Below are positions 6,613 through 8,333 of a DNA stretch of 8,333 nt, one piece after another. This DNA comes from Lachnospiraceae bacterium (GTDB taxonomy: Bacteria > Bacillota > Clostridia > Lachnospirales > Lachnospiraceae), in the NCBI GenBank assembly GCA_020860745.1, contig JAJBTR010000161.1, positions 1-8,333 on the forward strand, written 5' to 3'. A program made the translations under genes and the position numbers. How positions within the stretch are numbered: the first letter of the stretch is position 1; each line of letters begins with the position of its first letter. The notes beneath the pieces were generated by a model. It was not told the origin of the DNA and did no database searches. It saw only the letters and a list, made by a program, of their open reading frames with translations.

Positions 6613-8333
6613 TCAATTTCCGCCCGGCATGCCGCCCATATCGCCGCCTGCGCTGCCGCCGCCCATATCACCGCCGGACATACCGCCCTGCGAATCCATG
6701 CTATCCATATTCATTCCGCCCATATCCATGCTGAAATCAGAGCTTTCATCGGAGGATTCTGTGTAATACACTGTGTCGCCCTCGGAAAGTCCGTCCGTGA
6801 TTTCCACATAAGAGCTGTTAGACAGGCCGGTGGTCACCTCAACCATACCGCTGAACTCACCGGTGCTCTCATCATACTCCGTATAGACATAGGCGGTAGA
6901 GCTGGTCTGATGCAGCGCGTCCACAGGAATCAGCAGCGCATCATCCACGCCCTCAATGGTGATAGTCACGGAGGCGGACATGCCGGAAAGCATTTCCTCC
7001 GTCTTTTCAATGGTAACCTCCGCGGAATAAGTCGTCACACCGGAGCTGCTGGTAGCGGAGGTGCTGATCGCAGTCACGGTTCCGGAATAGGAATCCTCAC
7101 CGATGGAATCAATCGTCACAGCCGCCTCCTGTCCCTCAGAAACGGACAGGATATCTGACTCATCCACGCTGATCTCAATGATCATATTTTCGTCCAGGGA
7201 AATCTCCGCCACAGTTGTACTTCCCGATGAAGAGGCCGACCCGGAGGAGGAATCTGTGGAGCTGCCTGTGCTATCCGTCGCAGTGCTTGTGACTGCTGTG
7301 CTGCTGCTATCTGCAGCGGCAGTCGTCTGAGAGGCGGAAGTGCCCGACGCAGATGATGTGCCCGACGATCCGGAAGAGGTTTCACTCAGGCTTGAAATCG
7401 TGCCGGATGCGGTGGCACAGATACCTCCCTCTTTATAAATACGGATCAGCGTATTCAGCTCATCCTCCGCATCTTCCCGCTCTTTTAAAATCGTATCGTA
7501 ATTCGCCGATGTCTCCGTATCGGTCAGCGTGATCAATGTCGTCCCGGAAGAGACGCTGGCGTTCTCTGAGACATTGACAGCGGACACAGTTCCCGCATAG
7601 CCGGTAATCGCCATCTGACTGTGGATATACAACTCCCCGCTGCCTACTTCTGCTCCGCCGGAAGTGCTTACGGTGACCGTATCGCCGTACTCCGGACCGT
7701 TATCTGTGATCAGGACTGTGGCAGTCCCGTCTGAGACGGATTCCACCGTTCCGCTGTACTCCGTGCCGTCGCTGTCGGTCACAGTGACCGAATCATTGGC
7801 AGTAAGACTGTCAGTCTCCACATCCACAGCCATATACCCATCCAGGGAAAGCAGCATCAGGGCACCGCTGTCGTACATCACGGTGGCAACATCATCCCCC
7901 GAGGATGCCGCTATGTACTTCACCCGACCGGACACACTGGCTGATATCGTACTGCTGACCTCATCTCCAGCCGCATCCTCCAGTTCCTCATCCAGGGCAT
8001 CCAGCGTCTCCTGCGCATCGGACATCGCCGTGAGCAGAGAGGCATTTGTCACCGTGGCGATCAGATCGCCCTCACTGACCGTATCTCCTTCCTCCACATA
8101 AAAATCCACAATCTCCAGAGACGAAGGCACATCGATACTCTCTACATCCTCGTCGGAGAGCGTGCCCGACCCGGACACCGTAGTGTTGATACTGCCTGTA
8201 GTCACCTCTGCAGACTGCACTTCATCCTCAGAGGAGCTCACACTGTCCGCCACTTTGTTTCTCAATACAATAATTGCCGCGATCACCGCGACGAGAACCA
8301 CCGCGATTACCATTACCAGCGTGATAATCAGGT
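6613..8333 (-). CDS. HlyD/MacA-like adaptor with Met/Gly-rich tail (5'-partial)
   Basis: This is predicted to be the first adaptor of the export operon, anchored by an N-terminal TM and lying outside the membrane with the MacB-like permease. The frame is open to the window edge. Codons before ATG 8313 read LIITLV and continue the hydrophobic segment, so the true start is probably just outside. Numbering from Met 8313: TM (to about 17); module A with a lipoyl half (VDFYVEEGDTVSEGDLI, 68-84), a short helical hairpin (92-115) and a barrel (150-200, SLDGYMAVDVETD); module B with a second lipoyl half (237-265), a hairpin (268-296), a Ser/Thr-rich linker (about 308-366) and a barrel (372-455, SLDENMIIEISVDESDILSV); a membrane-proximal part (455-517); and a Met/Gly tail (529-566). 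It is clearly a paralogue of the 1165-aa adaptor but lacks that protein's acidic N-terminal unit and long insertion. The hairpins are short, which fits Gram-positive systems with no TolC partner (inference). It ends in TGA, 23 bases before the ATPase. Confidence 0.88.
   Translation of the reverse strand, partial: LIITLVMVIAVVLVAVIAAIIVLRNKVADSVSSSEDEVQSAEVTTGSINTTVSGSGTLSDEDVESIDVPSSLEIVDFYVEEGDTVSEGDLIATVTNASLLTAMSDAQETLDALDEELEDAAGDEVSSTISASVSGRVKYIAASSGDDVATVMYDSGALMLLSLDGYMAVDVETDSLTANDSVTVTDSDGTEYSGTVESVSDGTATVLITDNGPEYGDTVTVSTSGGAEVGSGELYIHSQMAITGYAGTVSAVNVSENASVSSGTTLITLTDTETSANYDTILKEREDAEDELNTLIRIYKEGGICATASGTISSLSETSSGSSGTSSASGTSASQTTAAADSSSTAVTSTATDSTGSSTDSSSGSASSSGSTTVAEISLDENMIIEISVDESDILSVSEGQEAAVTIDSIGEDSYSGTVTAISTSATSSSGVTTYSAEVTIEKTEEMLSGMSASVTITIEGVDDALLIPVDALHQTSSTAYVYTEYDESTGEFSGMVEVTTGLSNSSYVEITDGLSEGDTVYYTESSDESSDFSMDMGGMNMDSMDSQGGMSGGDMGGGSAGGDMGGMPGGN
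6616..6729 (-). repeat. Met/Gly-rich C-terminal tail with a 27-bp direct repeat
   Basis: The last codons of the first adaptor encode nine Met in 34 residues (529-562) among Gly, Asp and Ser (for example MDMGGMNMDSMD). An 18-base segment at 6631-6648 recurs at 6658-6675 with one mismatch, 27 bases apart and in frame. Both copies encode GGDMGG (residues 547-552 and 556-561). Met/Gly tails are seen in other clostridial adaptors of this class; metal binding is only a possibility. Confidence 0.65.

Noticed and set aside
8311..8313. ATG 8313 as the true start of the first adaptor
   Set aside because: Upstream codons stay open to the window edge and continue the hydrophobic helix, and no basic N-terminus or ribosome site is seen before this ATG.

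Overview
The window looks like a stretch of chromosome from a Gram-positive anaerobe of the Clostridia, most likely a Lachnospiraceae-type gut bacterium. This rests on AGGAGG-type ribosome sites, tight gene spacing, MacA/MacB-like exporters with very acidic Ser/Thr/Asp-rich adaptor proteins and no outer-membrane partner, and a DUF234-type ATPase. The species assignment is inference. No RNA gene, CRISPR array, insertion sequence or origin was recognised.

Layout. Positions 2-1017 (+ strand) hold the 3' part of a DUF234-family ATP-binding protein whose P-loop half lies upstream of the window. Its frame is broken at an A6 run (212-217). Positions 1018-1215 are a convergent intergenic region with stacked hairpins that look like terminators for the minus-strand operon. 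From 8333 down to 1216 on the minus strand lies one four-gene export operon, read in this order: a HlyD/MacA-like adaptor (8333-6613, 5' end outside the window), a MacB/LolD-type ATPase (6589-5918) interrupted by one in-frame TGA, a MacB/FtsX-type permease (5918-4731, overlapping the ATPase stop as TAATG), and a very large second adaptor (4713-1216, 1165 aa).

How the genes fit together. Permease plus ATPase would form a type VII (MacB-like) ABC mechanotransmission or export unit. The two paralogous adaptors would extend it through the Gram-positive cell wall. Each adaptor appears to contain two consecutive lipoyl-hairpin-barrel modules. The second adaptor also carries a fused N-terminal two-TM unit with a long acidic extracellular loop, plus a roughly 340-residue low-complexity insertion holding a small beta-rich domain. 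Both adaptors have Met-rich segments: an 11-residue tandem repeat in one and a Met/Gly tail in the other. The substrate is unknown.

The main points to check are the nonsense codon that separates Walker A from the rest of the ATPase, the frameshift in the DUF234 gene, the composite architecture of the large adaptor, and the Met-rich segments shared by the two adaptors.
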